DNA from: Alopecurus myosuroides
Lineage: Eukaryota > Streptophyta > Magnoliopsida > Poales > Poaceae
DNA length: 64,000 nt
Assembly (NCBI GenBank): GCA_028641055.1
Contig: CM054059.1
Span: 107,520,263-107,584,262 of the forward strand
Reading direction: 5' to 3'
Every line of letters begins with the position of its first letter. Position 1 is the stretch's first letter. The notes under the pieces are model-generated. The model saw nothing but the letters and a program-made list of their open reading frames with translations, did not search any database and was not told where the DNA came from. Below are positions 1 through 10,773 of this stretch, piece by piece. The translations under genes and the position numbers were made by a program.

Positions 1-3000
1 TGATGGTTCAGATTATTGTGTCAATAAGCCTATTACTAGTCAAGTTGTTAATCATTGGGGGAAAGGTTGTTATTCATTAGGTTTAAGTTGTCCTGAGTAC
101 TTGTTAGCCAGTACTTTCACCAAGTAATCCATAACCGCGGAAAACACGGCTTCTCGAGAAGATTTACCCTGCAGGGATGCACCAAAGTAACCACACTCAT
201 GAATATCCCGCCAGATGGAGTGGCCCCTCCACCAAGCGGGGCACTCAACACAATCCAACCCTTCTTCGCATCAAGCCCAAAGAACCTTGGGCGCACGGCT
301 ACTCGGGCCCAGAAGAAAATGGACCCTCATAGCACTCTAAGACCGTGTCCCCCTATATGCCGACTACGAAAGTTCCACCCGGGTACCAAGGGCTCGCAAG
401 ATCATGCATGCAGCAAATGGAAAACCCGAACTAAATGAGGCGATTTGGACGAGATGCGAATCGGGTCAAACTGAGGGGGAGCCCATACTCCCCAAATGCG
501 GGTAGTGCGCTCATCATGGATCAGTAGACAAGACCCTTTTCCTATTAGGGTCGACACTAGCAGGCCTCAAAACCACGAAGGGCCTCCTGCCGGTGCCTTA
601 TCATCAAATTATTATTATTACCAATTAGCATTAACAGGATTGATTGATTAACTTCGAGCCCCCGGAACGGTAACAACAATAATAGTACGATAGTAAAAGA
701 AGTAACCGACAACAGGCTCGAGCAAAAGCAACCTTAAGCATGCTAGATAGAACAGGCTCAATCAAAGGCTGTAGGTATGGAGGTGAGGCAATATCAAGGT
801 TAAGGGATTCATGTGATGGGTTCGTAACAGAAACAACTACCACTATGGCTAGCAGAAAAGAATCAACGGAAAGAATCGGTAACAAGTGATGAAAGGCAGC
901 CATATGGCATGCAAGTGAGTATACTTGCCTGAGATCCCGCAAGGTAGCAGAACTTGTCGTTGCTCACATCATCTCAACGTCCTATCCGAGAAGGAGCAAC
1001 GAACCTCGAACAAACACCGGAATGCAACAATTACTACTACGGCAAAAGATCCAGCATGAACAGGATATGGATGCATGACAAGTTTAATAGATGCACCAAG
1101 GTAAACTAGGGGATAAGATACATAAGTTTAAATGGATTCCATATGCAAAGATTGCATATGGCAAACCCATGCCTTATAGTGGAATTAGTTGTTCTAACAC
1201 CAAGCATCATGTGTAAGTGAGTTAGAATGATGCATGCATGATGATGACAACAAGATAACAACAATTTAGATGCAATTAGAATGATAGTTAACCAATTAAG
1301 AAAACATCAATAAGGTTTGGCAATTATTGTTACTTAATGGTGTTAAACAAGTAGTGATTGTTTTCATCAAGTTAAAGTGTGCAAAACAAATTACAAAGCT
1401 GATATTTGAAAAGGTTAGCAAATTTTAGTTGGATTACATGTTTCACAATTTGAAATTGGACTTTGGATTATTTACTTATGAATTAAACAATATTAAACAA
1501 TTTTTAATTGAATTAAACAAGAATTAAATTGTTTAGGCAATTTAAATTATTCAAACCAGAAAACAAAGTTTATATTTGAATAGAGCATTCAAAAAGGTGT
1601 GAAAAACATATTTTATTTGGATTATTTGGACTTAGGAATAATTAGTTATGAATTATTTCAATTTGCATTTGAATTATTCAAATTTGAAATTTAAAAGTAT
1701 TTTGAAAACTCAAAACAGTACACAAATAAGTTATTTGGAAAGATTAGGAAATTTGGATCATAAAACATATATAACTTTTATTATTTAGAGCTAGGGATTA
1801 AAAGTTATTAAGTTTTTCTTTTAGGGATTAAGTCTGCAAATTAAAAGAATAGAATTTTTAAAACAGAACGGTTTAATTCGTTTCGCACCGCACTGTGGCT
1901 AGCCTTAGTCGCTGACAGTGGGCCACGGAGGACAGCGTGGCGTGCGCGAGCACACGTGGCCACAGCGGTCACTGACAGTGGGCCTCCTTGCGCTGCAGAG
2001 GAACAAAAGGGAGCAAAAACTTGGGGTGCTCAGGCCTCGAACCTGTGCCCTCGCCCTCGCGCACAAAATGCAGTACCAGCTGCGCTGCGATGCGTTGCTT
2101 GTCAGTCTACGCGTCGCGAGCAAGATGGGGTTCAGTTGGGACTCCGGATGTTAACTGACGAAAAAAAAGCAGTTTTCTGAACTTTGTCCGCGCGACGGCC
2201 GGCGACAGACCACGATGGCGCACGAAGGCAGCTCATCCAGAGCACAACTGAGAGGAGGAAGAGCATTTGGGGAGGTGGGTGCTCACCTCGAGGGGGACCT
2301 GAGAGGTGGAGAGGGTCGGAGGGCAGCGGCAGCGACCGGAGACGGTGGGGACGCGCACGGTGGCCGGCTGACGTCGAGGAAGAACTCGTCGCCTCCACGG
2401 CCTCCACGGTGCAGCTCCCGATCCTTGGCCTTCACGGGAACGTGGACGATCTCCTGGCGAGAGGGACGACCTCGAGGCTGCGTGCACCACCGTGGCACCG
2501 AGCTCGACGAGCTGCGGCCATGCCGTGGCGGAGCGGCCCCGGGCAGAGATGCTTCCGGTGATCGGTGAGGCCACCACGCTGCAGCGAGGTAGGGAACGGG
2601 AGGAGTAGGCCTCTGGCCACCTCCTAGACATGACGGAGAAGGCCAAGCGGGGTCGCAGCGGCGGCGCCATGGGAGGCAGGTGGTGGTCGCCGGGTAGACC
2701 GAACGGAGAGGGGGGGAGGTGCTGAGAGGAGGCGAATGGCGGCGGAGAGAAGGAGCTAGGAACCCTAGGGCTTAGGGCAGGTGCGGGAGGTTCGAGGGCA
2801 CTTATAGGCGGTCGCGGTGGTCTCCCGGCCGCCGGAGTCGCACGGGAGGATGCGGTGGCGCCGCGCGATGGCCTGCCGTACGAGGGGAGGAAGGCGATTA
2901 GAGGAAAACGCGAATCTCGGCGCAGCGAAGGGGTACCGGGCTGATTGGGCTGCTGCGCGCGCGGGTTAGGGGTCTAGGTGGGCTGGGCCGCGCGGTAGAT

Positions 3001-3537
3001 AGGTTAGCTGCGCTGCGCTTTGCTTTTAATATTTTCTCCTGTTTTTTTTTTTTTTTTTGCTCAAACAGTTTTGGAATAAAACTGTTAAGGTTTTGATTAA
3101 GAAAAATTCCAAGAAAATTTAGTTAAGCTTTTTAAGTAATTAGAAACCACATTGTAAGCTTGGATTTCAAAAATTAAATTTTAAAATAGTAGTTTGTATT
3201 GGAAATCAAAATAGAGGGATTTTGATATTAATAAAACCTTATTTCAAACAACACCTTTTAATAGGGTTATCCCTAAGTTTTAAAAGTGATTTTTAAGAGT
3301 GCAATTGTTGGTGAGTTTTATGTTTTCAAAAGGTACTGACTTATAAGGGTTGGTTTGAATTGGAAAAAGATTTGGAGTTGATTAATTGATTTGAATATTG
3401 GTTTGAAATTGGAAATTTTTGAGCAAGGGTGACAAGTTTAAATTGCTTTGAAAATTTCAGTTGATGCAAACATGGTGCAATGCAATGAGATGCATATGAT
3501 GCAAGCAATCAAACAGGTAACACCCCAGGTGTTACAC
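1..3537 (-). mobile_element. Partial LTR element, minus strand, TGTAACACC-type LTR end
   Basis: Read on the minus strand, this begins at 3537 with TGTAACACC and runs leftwards out of the window. It resembles the LTR at 39597-40569 in order and composition. Both start TGTAACA(C/T)C, then have an AT-rich stretch with CAT-rich words, a long A run (T run at 3042-3059 on the plus strand), a GC-rich patch, a TATAAG box, and a C-rich leader beginning CCTAACCC/CCTAAGCC. I could not place the inner LTR end, so 1 to about 2150 may be U5 or internal DNA. No ORF looks like gag or pol. Bases 3538-3542 (cacac) should be one copy of its target-site duplication. Long LTR of a Gypsy element is an inference. 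Confidence 0.55.
2801..2808 (-). promoter_or_regulatory. TATA box of the left LTR element
   Basis: The minus strand reads CCTATAAG, followed by a C-rich, CCTAAGCCCTAGGG-like leader. The same arrangement (CTATAAGTACCC then CCTAACCCTAG) occurs on the plus strand at about 40411 in the related LTR. This fits an LTR core promoter driving minus-strand transcription. Confidence 0.45.
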
Positions 3538-3752
3538 ACACCCCGGATCCAACGACTCACAAGCGCTTGAAAGAAACACACGATCCGTGTGATTCTATCT
3601 GATTGGTCCAAACGAAACCCTAACCCATTTAGTCCCGGTTGGTGTCCCCAACTGGGACTAAAGGGATGATCCATTTCCCAATGAAACCCGTACCATTTAG
3701 TCCCGGTTGGTAAAACGGGCCGGGACTAAAGGGATATATGTTTTCTTCTCGC

Positions 3753-3761
3753 TATATATAT
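3753..3761 (+). promoter_or_regulatory. TATA box of CACTA ORF-a
   Basis: TATATATAT lies 53 bases before the ATG at 3814 and just inside the TTTAGTCCCGGTT subterminal repeats, where CACTA promoters usually sit. The leader (cacatacaaactcaccactc) is AC-rich and short. Confidence 0.5.
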
Positions 3762-3813
3762 GTATGCATTGCCACACCATTGGCATAAACACATACAAAC
3801 TCACCACTCTCTC

Positions 3814-4347
3814 ATGGCTTCTACCGTACCCACTCTAACATTCATCCAGGCGGAGGCACTTTCCGGCTCGAACTACCCCTGCCCGTGCGGCTACAACGTT
3901 CCCGCCGGTTGGATGCTGAGCGCCGGAGGAGTGCCGGGCCCTCCTCTTCCTCAAGGTGTGGCGCGTCGGGCGGCCATCACGAACCACTACTACCACGAGC
4001 TCACGCCGGAGTAGCAGAGGAATCCCAGTTGGCATCCCGATAACCAGCATACTTGGGATGCCTTCTTCATCAATCGGCGTGAGAGGGCGCTCGCCAGGTA
4101 TGAGGAGGACGGTCTGCCTCCTGGGAACTTTCACGAGGCCGGTCGTCGGCTATGGTGGTACGGACGGACTCTACAGAGCGTCATGGACTACATCAGGGCC
4201 GGCGATATCCCCCGCCTGCGCTACCCTCACGCCCAGTCCTGGAGTCGTGATCCTCCGAGGGAGTGCAGAGCACCGTCAGACGATAGTGACGACGACTACG
4301 ACGACTACGAGTCGGAGTACTATAGGGCTAGGCAGGAGTATGACTAG
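3814..4347 (+). pseudogene. CACTA ORF-a: unknown 177-codon protein with one nonsense codon
   Basis: An ATG at 3814 opens a frame that stays coherent to TAG at 4345-4347, broken only by TAG at 4012-4014. The N-terminal part has a Cys-Pro-Cys-Gly patch and a Gly/Pro-rich segment. After the stop the same frame gives a Trp-rich, basic segment (WHPD, WDAFF, RRLWWYGR) and a very acidic C-terminus of Asp/Tyr repeats. Conserved frame on both sides suggests a recently broken gene. The stop precedes CAG AGG and may itself be CAG to TAG. I recall similar short ORFs in grass CACTA elements, but know of no function. It is not a transposase by any motif I can see. Confidence 0.6.
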
Positions 4348-4553
4348 CAGATATCAGATCTACAGTGTCTTGCCATTATGTAGATCGATCATGCATCTGT
4401 GCTCTCCGTTTAGGTTTAGATCCACTCTTGCCATTATGTACTACCTTTTTTATCTATATATATATCCAAGATGTGTGTGAATCTTTCTGATGGGAGGGAA
4501 CAAAACCCTAACCATTTCGTCTCGGTTGGTAAAACATGCCGGGACTAAAGGGG

Positions 4554-5100
4554 TTTTATTTTTCTGAATTTTCTGATATATTATTTGTATTTTTAAGATT
4601 TTAAAATGAAGTAGTTTTATTTTTCTGAATTTTCTGATATATTATTTGTATTTGTAAGATTTTAAAATGAATTAGTTTTATTTTTCTGAATTTTCGGATA
4701 TATTATTTGTATTTTTAAGATTTTAAAATGAAGTAGTTTTATTTTTCTGAATTTTCTGATATATTATTTGTATTTGTAAGATTTTAAAATGAATTAGTTT
4801 TATTTTTCTGAATTTTCTGATATATTATTTGTACTTTTAAGATTTTAAAATGAAGTAGTTTTATTTTTCTGAATTTTCTGATATATTATTTGTATTTGTA
4901 AGATTTTAAAATGAAGTAGTTTTATTTTTCTGAATTTTCTGATATATTATTTGTATTTGTAAGATTTTAAAATGAATTAGTTTTATTTTTCTGAATTTTC
5001 TGATATATTATTTGTATTTGTGAGATTTTAAAATGAAATAGTTTATTTTTCTAAATTTTCTGATATATTATTTGTATTTTTAAGATTGTAAAAAGAAAAG
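4554..5100 (+). repeat. Tandem repeat, about 61 bp x 9, in the CACTA
   Basis: A very AT-rich unit containing TTTTATTTTTCTGAATTTTC, then TGATATATTATTTGTATTT, recurs with spacing 61 (last unit 60). TATATTATTTG cores fall near 4576, 4637, 4698, 4759, 4820, 4881, 4942, 5003 and 5063. Copies differ by only a few bases (gtatttttaag versus gtatttgtaag, gaagtag versus gaattag), and two forms alternate, suggesting expansion of a dimer. It separates the two CACTA genes. No coding potential. Confidence 0.9.
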
Positions 5101-5113
5101 TATTTGAAAAGCA

Positions 5114-5353
5114 CCTTTAGTCGCGGTTCGTGACACGAACCGCGACTAAAGGCTCTTTCCGCGCGGGAACGAAAACGCCGCGAAAAAAACCCTTTAGTCC
5201 CGGTTGGGGACACCAACCGCGACTAAAGGCCCGCGGATGGTACCCAGGGGGGACCTTTAGTCCCGGTTGGTGTCCCCAACCGGGACTAAAGACCCGCGGA
5301 TGGTACCCAGGGGGACCTTTAGTCCCGGTTGGTGTCCCCAACCGGGACTAAAG
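5114..5353 (+). repeat. Four palindromic TTTAGTCCCGGTT hairpins upstream of the CACTA main gene
   Basis: 5114-5152 is a perfect palindrome with 19-base arms (CCTTTAGTCGCGGTTCGTG) around one base. Similar, slightly imperfect palindromes lie at 5191-5229, about 5254-5291 and 5316-5353. The last two belong to a tandem repeat of about 63 bp that includes CCGCGGATGGTACCCAGGGG. The words match the subterminal repeats of the element. In En/Spm such repeats bind the element-encoded DNA-binding protein; that role here is inferred. Confidence 0.75.
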
Positions 5354-5360
5354 GCTGCCC

Positions 5361-5369
5361 CTATATATT
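5361..5369 (+). promoter_or_regulatory. TATA box of the CACTA main gene
   Basis: CTATATATT lies just after the hairpin cluster and before a C-rich leader, so it is the natural core promoter for the gene starting at 6376. The leader contains three 35-bp repeats, a probable intron donor at about 5515 (CCGGTAGGTG) and an acceptor before 6368 (CTGCAG). Confidence 0.5.
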
Positions 5370-5418
5370 CCCTGCCCCCAAAAATTTCTAAGTACCAAAC
5401 ACATCTCGTCTTCTCCGC

Positions 5419-5523
5419 GCCGCCCTCACCGATTCCGTCTCCGGTAGCTGCCCGCCGCCCTCGCTGATTCCGTCTCCGGTTGCTGCCCGCCGCCCTCGCT
5501 GATTCTGTCTCCGGTAGGTGCCC
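5419..5523 (+). repeat. 35-bp x 3 repeat in the 5' leader
   Basis: A unit built on GCCGCCCTCGCTGATTCCG followed by TCTCCGGT occurs three times in tandem. Each copy ends near a GGTAG or GGTTG, so the splice-donor-like word is also repeated. It precedes a long leader intron that holds CGTG-rich simple sequence (5600-5720), A/T-rich filler and short 'cctaagtcaaaaaa' repeats (about 5910-6090). Confidence 0.65.
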
Positions 5524-8326
5524 GCCCGTGCGTGCTTGAGGGGTAGATCGAGGAGATCGACGACGATCGGAAACGACGACGGCGGTTAATTAGGTTCCCG
5601 TGCGTGCGTGCGTGCTTGGCCGTGGCCGTGGCCGTGGCATGGCCATGCTTGGCCGTGCGTGCGTGCGTGCGTGCACGGTGGTGCATGGCCGTGGCCGGGC
5701 GCGGTGGTGCGTGGCCGTGCTCGCGGGGGAGAGAGGGGAGAGGGCGCTAGCCCTCGCCGGAGGAAGACGAAACAGAGACGGGGGCTCGCGTCACGCTGAC
5801 GTCAAGACATGCGGGGGAGGAAAAAAAACGGCTCTGGTAGTTGGGCTGCACTCGGATTCTCAAAAAAAAAAAAGTTGGGCTGCACTCTTTTTTTTTTTGC
5901 AAAGTTAAAAAAAATCCTAAGTCAAAAAAATTCCTAAGTCAAAAAACTTCCTACTAACGCTAAGTCTACTAACCCTAAATATATATTTGTACGAATATTT
6001 GCTAAGTCTACTAACTAACCCTAAATATTCCTAAGTCAAAAAAAAGCTAAAAAAAATCCCTAAGTCTACTAACCCTAAATATTCCTAAGTCAAAAAATTA
6101 GTGAAAATAAGTTTTAATTCAGTAAATTCAGAATATTAAGTGTAATATACCAAAATGACCAGGAAAGCAAATGCAACCTAGCTATGGGGTTCTCCAAGTC
6201 ATTTGAGCAACTAATCTTGGACACACCTCTAAAGTATGGTTTTTCCCCTCCGGTGGTCATCGTTCTTCCACCCAAAACCCTAGCAATCTGTTTTCCCTCC
6301 TTCTACAACAATATTTGCTAAGTCTCCTATATACTTAATTAATTTTTGCTACATGCATGTCTGCAGGAGTGACATATGGCGGACAATAGAGCCTTGCCGC
6401 TTACGGATCAGGAGGCTGAAGGTATTATATACGGCATGATAGATAACGAGATCCCTTATGTGTCGGGCCCAGAAGATGAGCAAGAAGAGGATGTAGTCTC
6501 TTCTTATCTGAACCTTGATGATCAAGAAGGTGAAGGAATGGACATTGTCGATGATCAAGAAGGTGAAGGAATGGACATTGTCGACGGAGGTCAACCGTCG
6601 ACAAACGACGATCTCCAATTGCAAAGACCAACCACCTCCGGCGAGGTATATATATATATATATAGATTGAGCCTCTCGTGATACAAACTTACTGAAATGT
6701 GAATACATATGCATTAACGCGCGCGACTCTCTTTCTTATTTTAGCCCTCGGCCGGATCGAGTACGACAAAGCGTGGCAAATCCAGGGCGATGAAAGAAGG
6801 AGAAACATATACCATCGAATCAGTCGGTGAAACCGGCAAGCCCCTACAGCACACCACAAAGTTTATCAACCAATGCGGAGTCATTGTTAGAGACAACGTC
6901 CCGATCACCGTCCAGGAATGGAAGGAGCCAAAGAAAGCACGTCTTGGTTTCAGTTATGTCGACAAGAGAACGAAAAAGGATCTGTGGAGAAAGCTTATGG
7001 TACATTTTATTCTACCTCCGGAATACAACAAAGAAGATGAATTCGGTAACGAGGTTCCGGGTGGACGTCAGAGGAGGAGGCTAGTCAAAGAGTTCGCTCT
7101 TCAGAAGATGGCCGAAGCATTCCGGAACTTCAAGAAAAAATTGTTCCGTGAATATGTCAACAAGGGCAAGACTCCGATTTTCACTGGACAACATGAGAAA
7201 CTGAGAGCTGATTGGCCAGAATTTGTGACGCAGAAGAAATCGGAGCATTTCAATCGAAAAAAATAAGGTTAATGCGGATAAGAAACAGTACCATCATGTT
7301 ATGGGGCCAGGAGGATACCGCGTTTTGGCGCCTAAGTGGCAGAAGATGGAGAACGGCCTGACGGCGCGAGGAATCCCTCTAGGTAGAGAGGGATGGGACG
7401 AAAGAGCCAAAATGTGGTGGTACGGGCATGAGGGATCGCTAGACCCGGAGACAGGGGCGTGTGTTCATCGGCAGAAAACATTTGCTCCCACCCAAGCCCT
7501 TATTGACGCAATGGCCAAAGCTCAATAGGGCTTGATCACGTTCAACAGAGAGAGAGACGCACTGACCCATGCCCTCGGGAATCCTGAACACGGAGGACAT
7601 ATACGAGGCAAAGGCAGAATGCCGTGGAAAGTAGGGTTTTCCCAGGAGAATGACCCGTATTGTTATAGAAGCCGTAAGAGAAAGACGGACCGGGCTGCAG
7701 ATCTTCTGGCGAAGCTTGCATCAGAAGTTAGTGAGTTGAAGCAGACCGTGCAGGGAATACTTGTGAAAGAAACATCGGCAGCTGCAGGGCCGCATGAAGA
7801 TCATGCAGCGGATCTCGGAAGCCAGCATCAGCGGAGAAGCAGCGTGGCTTCCACGGAGGCCCCGCCTGCAGGTGCTAATGCACCGATGATCGAGAGTCGT
7901 GCACCGGAGCCTCACTATCCCGTGGATGATGTAAAGGAGATGAAAGAATGTGATCTGCATTATCCCGTGGGGAACATTTCCACGAAGGTAGCTACCGGTA
8001 GTGCTTTACCTTGTACACCTGGAGCACTCCACCACAACAACCCCATTCCATATGGCTATGCTCGTGTCACGGTGGAAGACATAGTCCAAGTGTTAGAGGA
8101 CCTGGAGATTGACATAGCTACACCCAAAGGGGAGAGAAGACTTGGAGATGTCAAGCGCCAGTTCATTCTATGGAAAAAGAAGTACATAGTGTTTCCAGGC
8201 GAGACGCCAAGGCTAACAAGTCCACCCCCCTCCGATGGTGCAGGTGGTGGTGGTGGTGCTGGTTCACCTACGCCTCCTTCACGCCATTCGACGCCGTCCC
8301 CCGATCCACAATCTCCGGCGGGTAGG

Positions 8327-8506
8327 CAGGCGTCGCCCACCAATCCTCCTCCGACGGATAAGTAGCCACCGCCCCCCAATCCTCCTCCGGCGGATAAGCA
8401 GCCATCGCCCCCCATTCCTCCTCCGACGGATAAGCAGTCGTCGCCCCCCATTCTTCCTCCGGCGGATAAGTAGCCGTCGCCCCCCATTGCTCCTCCGGTG
8501 AAGAAA
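8327..8506 (+). repeat. 36-bp coding repeat (12-residue Pro-rich repeat, about 5 copies)
   Basis: The frame encodes repeated units of the form PSPPxPPPxDKQ. Two units read GATAAGCAG (CAG at 8399-8401 and 8435-8437) and two read GATAAGTAG (TAG at 8363-8365 and 8471-8473). The ancestral codon is therefore visible beside the nonsense copies. Confidence 0.85.
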
Positions 8507-9364
8507 CAGAAGCAGGCGGACAGCAAGGAAACCCGCTCTGGGACTATTAACCCGGAGGCTTATGTACCTAAGACCACACGGGTACCGGAGCCATCATTGA
8601 AGCCTATCCCCCCAAGGGCTTGGAAACTTAGTGATGCTGAAACCAAATTGGCCGTGAAGGCTGACTATGAGAAATGGAAGGCCGATAAGAAGGCGCTAAG
8701 GGAGCCTAAGCCCAAGGAAGTATACCCTCTGCCGGTACAGAAGTGGGCTACGGGTTTTTTGTCGACACCGTCCCAAGCCGAGAAGAATTTGCCTAAAGAC
8801 TATGAAAGTGAACTTCGTAGGCAAGCAGAAATATTGATGGAGGAGAAAGAAGAAAGGAAAAAAAGCGGGAAACAAGTTGACCAGCTCGGGATGCAGAGTA
8901 AACAATTGATCCCCCCGCTTATAGTGAAAGCCGGTCCGGAACAGGACCCCGAGGTCAGAGCAGCTGTGGCAGCAATGGGATTGACTGTAGCTACTGCCAT
9001 GAAAAATGCGTCCGAGATGGGTTTGTCTCTTCGTGCCTTGTTAGGCCTGGACGATGTGCCAATGGCTGAGGTAGCATTTCAATATGTGAAGAAAGGGCCT
9101 CTCGTCGAGCCTGCGCAGGAAAAGAGTCTACCACCACTAATGCAAAATCTGCTACGTTGGTACAATAATATCATATCATGGTCCGACAAAGAATATGTTC
9201 ATGTGGATGTTACAGAGGAGCATCACACCAAAAAGTACTCTGTAGCAGTTGAGATGAGTGAATTGTTCCAGCTGTTCAATCTGCGCGAGCTCGACAAATC
9301 TATCCTGAGTTGCTACGTTCTGTAAGTGATTTATTTCTACCTCATCTCGTTCTTCATTGCCTGC

Positions 9365-9370
9365 ACTATA

Positions 9371-9410
<40 letters not shown>
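9365..9410 (+). repeat. (TA)n microsatellite in a CACTA intron
   Basis: A nearly pure TA run lies within the intron 9322-9445. A shorter TA run is at 6647-6662 in the first coding intron. Both are simple sequence with no sign of function. Confidence 0.85.
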
Positions 9411-9412
<2 letters not shown>

Positions 9413-10251
9413 CCTAACTATATTGTTGCGTACGCTATGATGCAGATCGAAGATATGGAAATGCAAAATAAGACACATCCATGATGTTGGGTTCATTGAC
9501 CCACAAATCATTAATGGACATGTGTTACAATATCACCCCCTAGACGTGGAGAAAGACTTGTACAATTTTCTTAAAAAGCATCAACTCAAAAGTCATATTC
9601 TATTTCCTTACCATTTTGGGTGAGTGTTTCTCTCTTGTGCCCATTCTCTTTTGTTTACTTTATGCATGGTATGTCTAATCGATAAGTTATGCATGACTGT
9701 GCATGTAACGTGTCCGCAGGTTCCACTGGATGCTGCTAAAATTGTACTTCACACCTTCACAATTTTTATCATGGACTCTATGGATTCAGATCCAAAGCTT
9801 TGGATCGACATGAGAAAAATGTTGCAAAGGTAATTATTTTCAATCATTTGCGCTCTATATCGATCGGTCTCTTTTGTTCATTTCCTAATATGCAGTAGCT
9901 AATAACTCCCTTGTTCATTTTGCACTGTAGAGTTTGGAAACAGTTCTCAAAAGAAATTGTCGGTCAATTCAACATCAGCTAGAATTTAAAATTTTACTTC
10001 GTGTGGATAAGCAGCCACCGGGGACCAATCTATGTGGATACTATGTTTGTGAGAACATACGGAAAGAAACCTCTGAGAAGAAGAAGTCGGAGAGCACGCG
10101 GAAGAGTCTCAATAACTTGCAGAGGACGCTTAGTCCAGAAGCTCGCTTCCGACCAATTCAAGAGGAAATAGCAGGATTTTTCCTTAGGCATGTCATCGAT
10201 CCTAAAGGAGAACACTATACGTCCGACGAAGACCAATTCAAGATGACTTAG

Positions 10252-10773
10252 CAGGATTTTTCCTTATGCATCTCCTAGATTGAAACTTGTTCGAAGTTGT
10301 GTATATCCATCGTAATTGTGTATGGAAACTTGTTCGAAGTTGTATATGGCCACCCGAGATTGAATATATATTATATATTCCTATTGAATTCTTCTTGTTT
10401 GAAATTTCATATATGCATGTATATAGTAGCGTACAATATATATGTGTACTGAAACTTCATCAAAATTAAACTAAAACACAAAATAAAATATAGAAGAAAT
10501 AAAAGAAAACAAATTAAAAAGAAACCAGGTTTAGGGGGGCTAAAACCCTAAACCTGCGGAGGAGGCCTTCAGTCCCGGTTAGCCACGAGAACCGGGACTA
10601 AAGGTCCTCCGCCCCGACGGACTCCTGGCGCCCACGTGGACAGGCCTTTAGTCCCGGTCCGTAAGTGGCGCTACTATAGGGGGGGTCTTTAGTCGCGCAT
10701 ATTTAGTCCCGGTTGCGCGGTCGGGACTAATGGCCTTTGCGAACCGGGACTGAAGGCCTATTTTCTACTAGTG
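10252..10773 (+). repeat. CACTA 3' subterminal region and right terminal inverted repeat
   Basis: After the gene's stop comes AT-rich 3' DNA (10252-10545), including a second copy of 'agcaggatttttcctta' (10178 and 10249 regions). Then GC-rich subterminal repeats with alternating CAGTCCCGGTT and AACCGGGACTAAAGG words occupy 10567-10760. The last 13 bases are the TIR ending CTAGTG on the plus strand. The 3' flank (10774 on) continues the interrupted A1 LTR. Confidence 0.85.

Larger units (their letters stand above)
6376..10251 (+). pseudogene. CACTA Transposase_24-like / Ulp1-type protease gene, multi-exon, broken
   Basis: Exons inferred from reading frame and GT/AG sites: 6376-6645, 6745-9321, 9446-9619, 9720-9829, 9931-10251. 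Order: acidic N-terminus with an 11-residue duplication (DDQEGEGMDIV twice); basic region resembling plant Ptta/En-Spm (Transposase_24) proteins (GKTPIFTGQHEKL, WWYGHEGS); a segment like that after Transposase_24 in grass CACTA proteins (YARVTVEDI); a Pro-rich repeat; and a C48/Ulp1-like protease with FHW (His), MDSMD (Asp) and Q-PPGTNLCGYYVC (Cys) all present. Breaks: one extra A in the A run ending about 7263, TAG at 7526, 8363 and 8471, and a frame change near 9975. In autonomous CACTA elements this protein accompanies a Tnp2-type transposase, which is absent here. Confidence 0.75.
3538..10773 (+). mobile_element. CACTA (En/Spm-type) transposon, left end missing from window
   Basis: The right terminus at 10773 reads CACTAGTAGAAAATAGGCC on the minus strand, the classic grass CACTA inverted repeat. 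It is followed by 'cat', the 3-bp duplication expected from the uninterrupted A1 LTR near 18993 (aagtcatggg). Copies of TTTAGTCCCGGTT and its complement fill both subterminal zones (3628-3735, 4515-4552, 5114-5353, 10567-10760). The left terminal repeat is absent because an LTR element abuts at 3537; it should lie left of the window. Two transcription units are visible: a short unknown ORF and a Transposase_24/Ulp1-like gene. No Tnp2/DDE-type transposase frame is seen, so this copy is probably non-autonomous. It sits inside the 3' LTR of element A1. Confidence 0.85.

Noticed and set aside
2184..2670. Several overlapping ORFs on both strands in a GC-rich stretch
   Set aside because: Arg/Ala/Pro-rich in all frames with no motif. 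High GC in the LTR leader lowers stop frequency.
5426..5908. ORFs in the CGTG-rich leader of the CACTA gene
   Set aside because: Simple-sequence translation, opposite or out of frame with the real gene.
9365..9410. TA-rich promoter inside the CACTA gene
   Set aside because: A (TA)n microsatellite inside an intron; no leader or ORF suits it.
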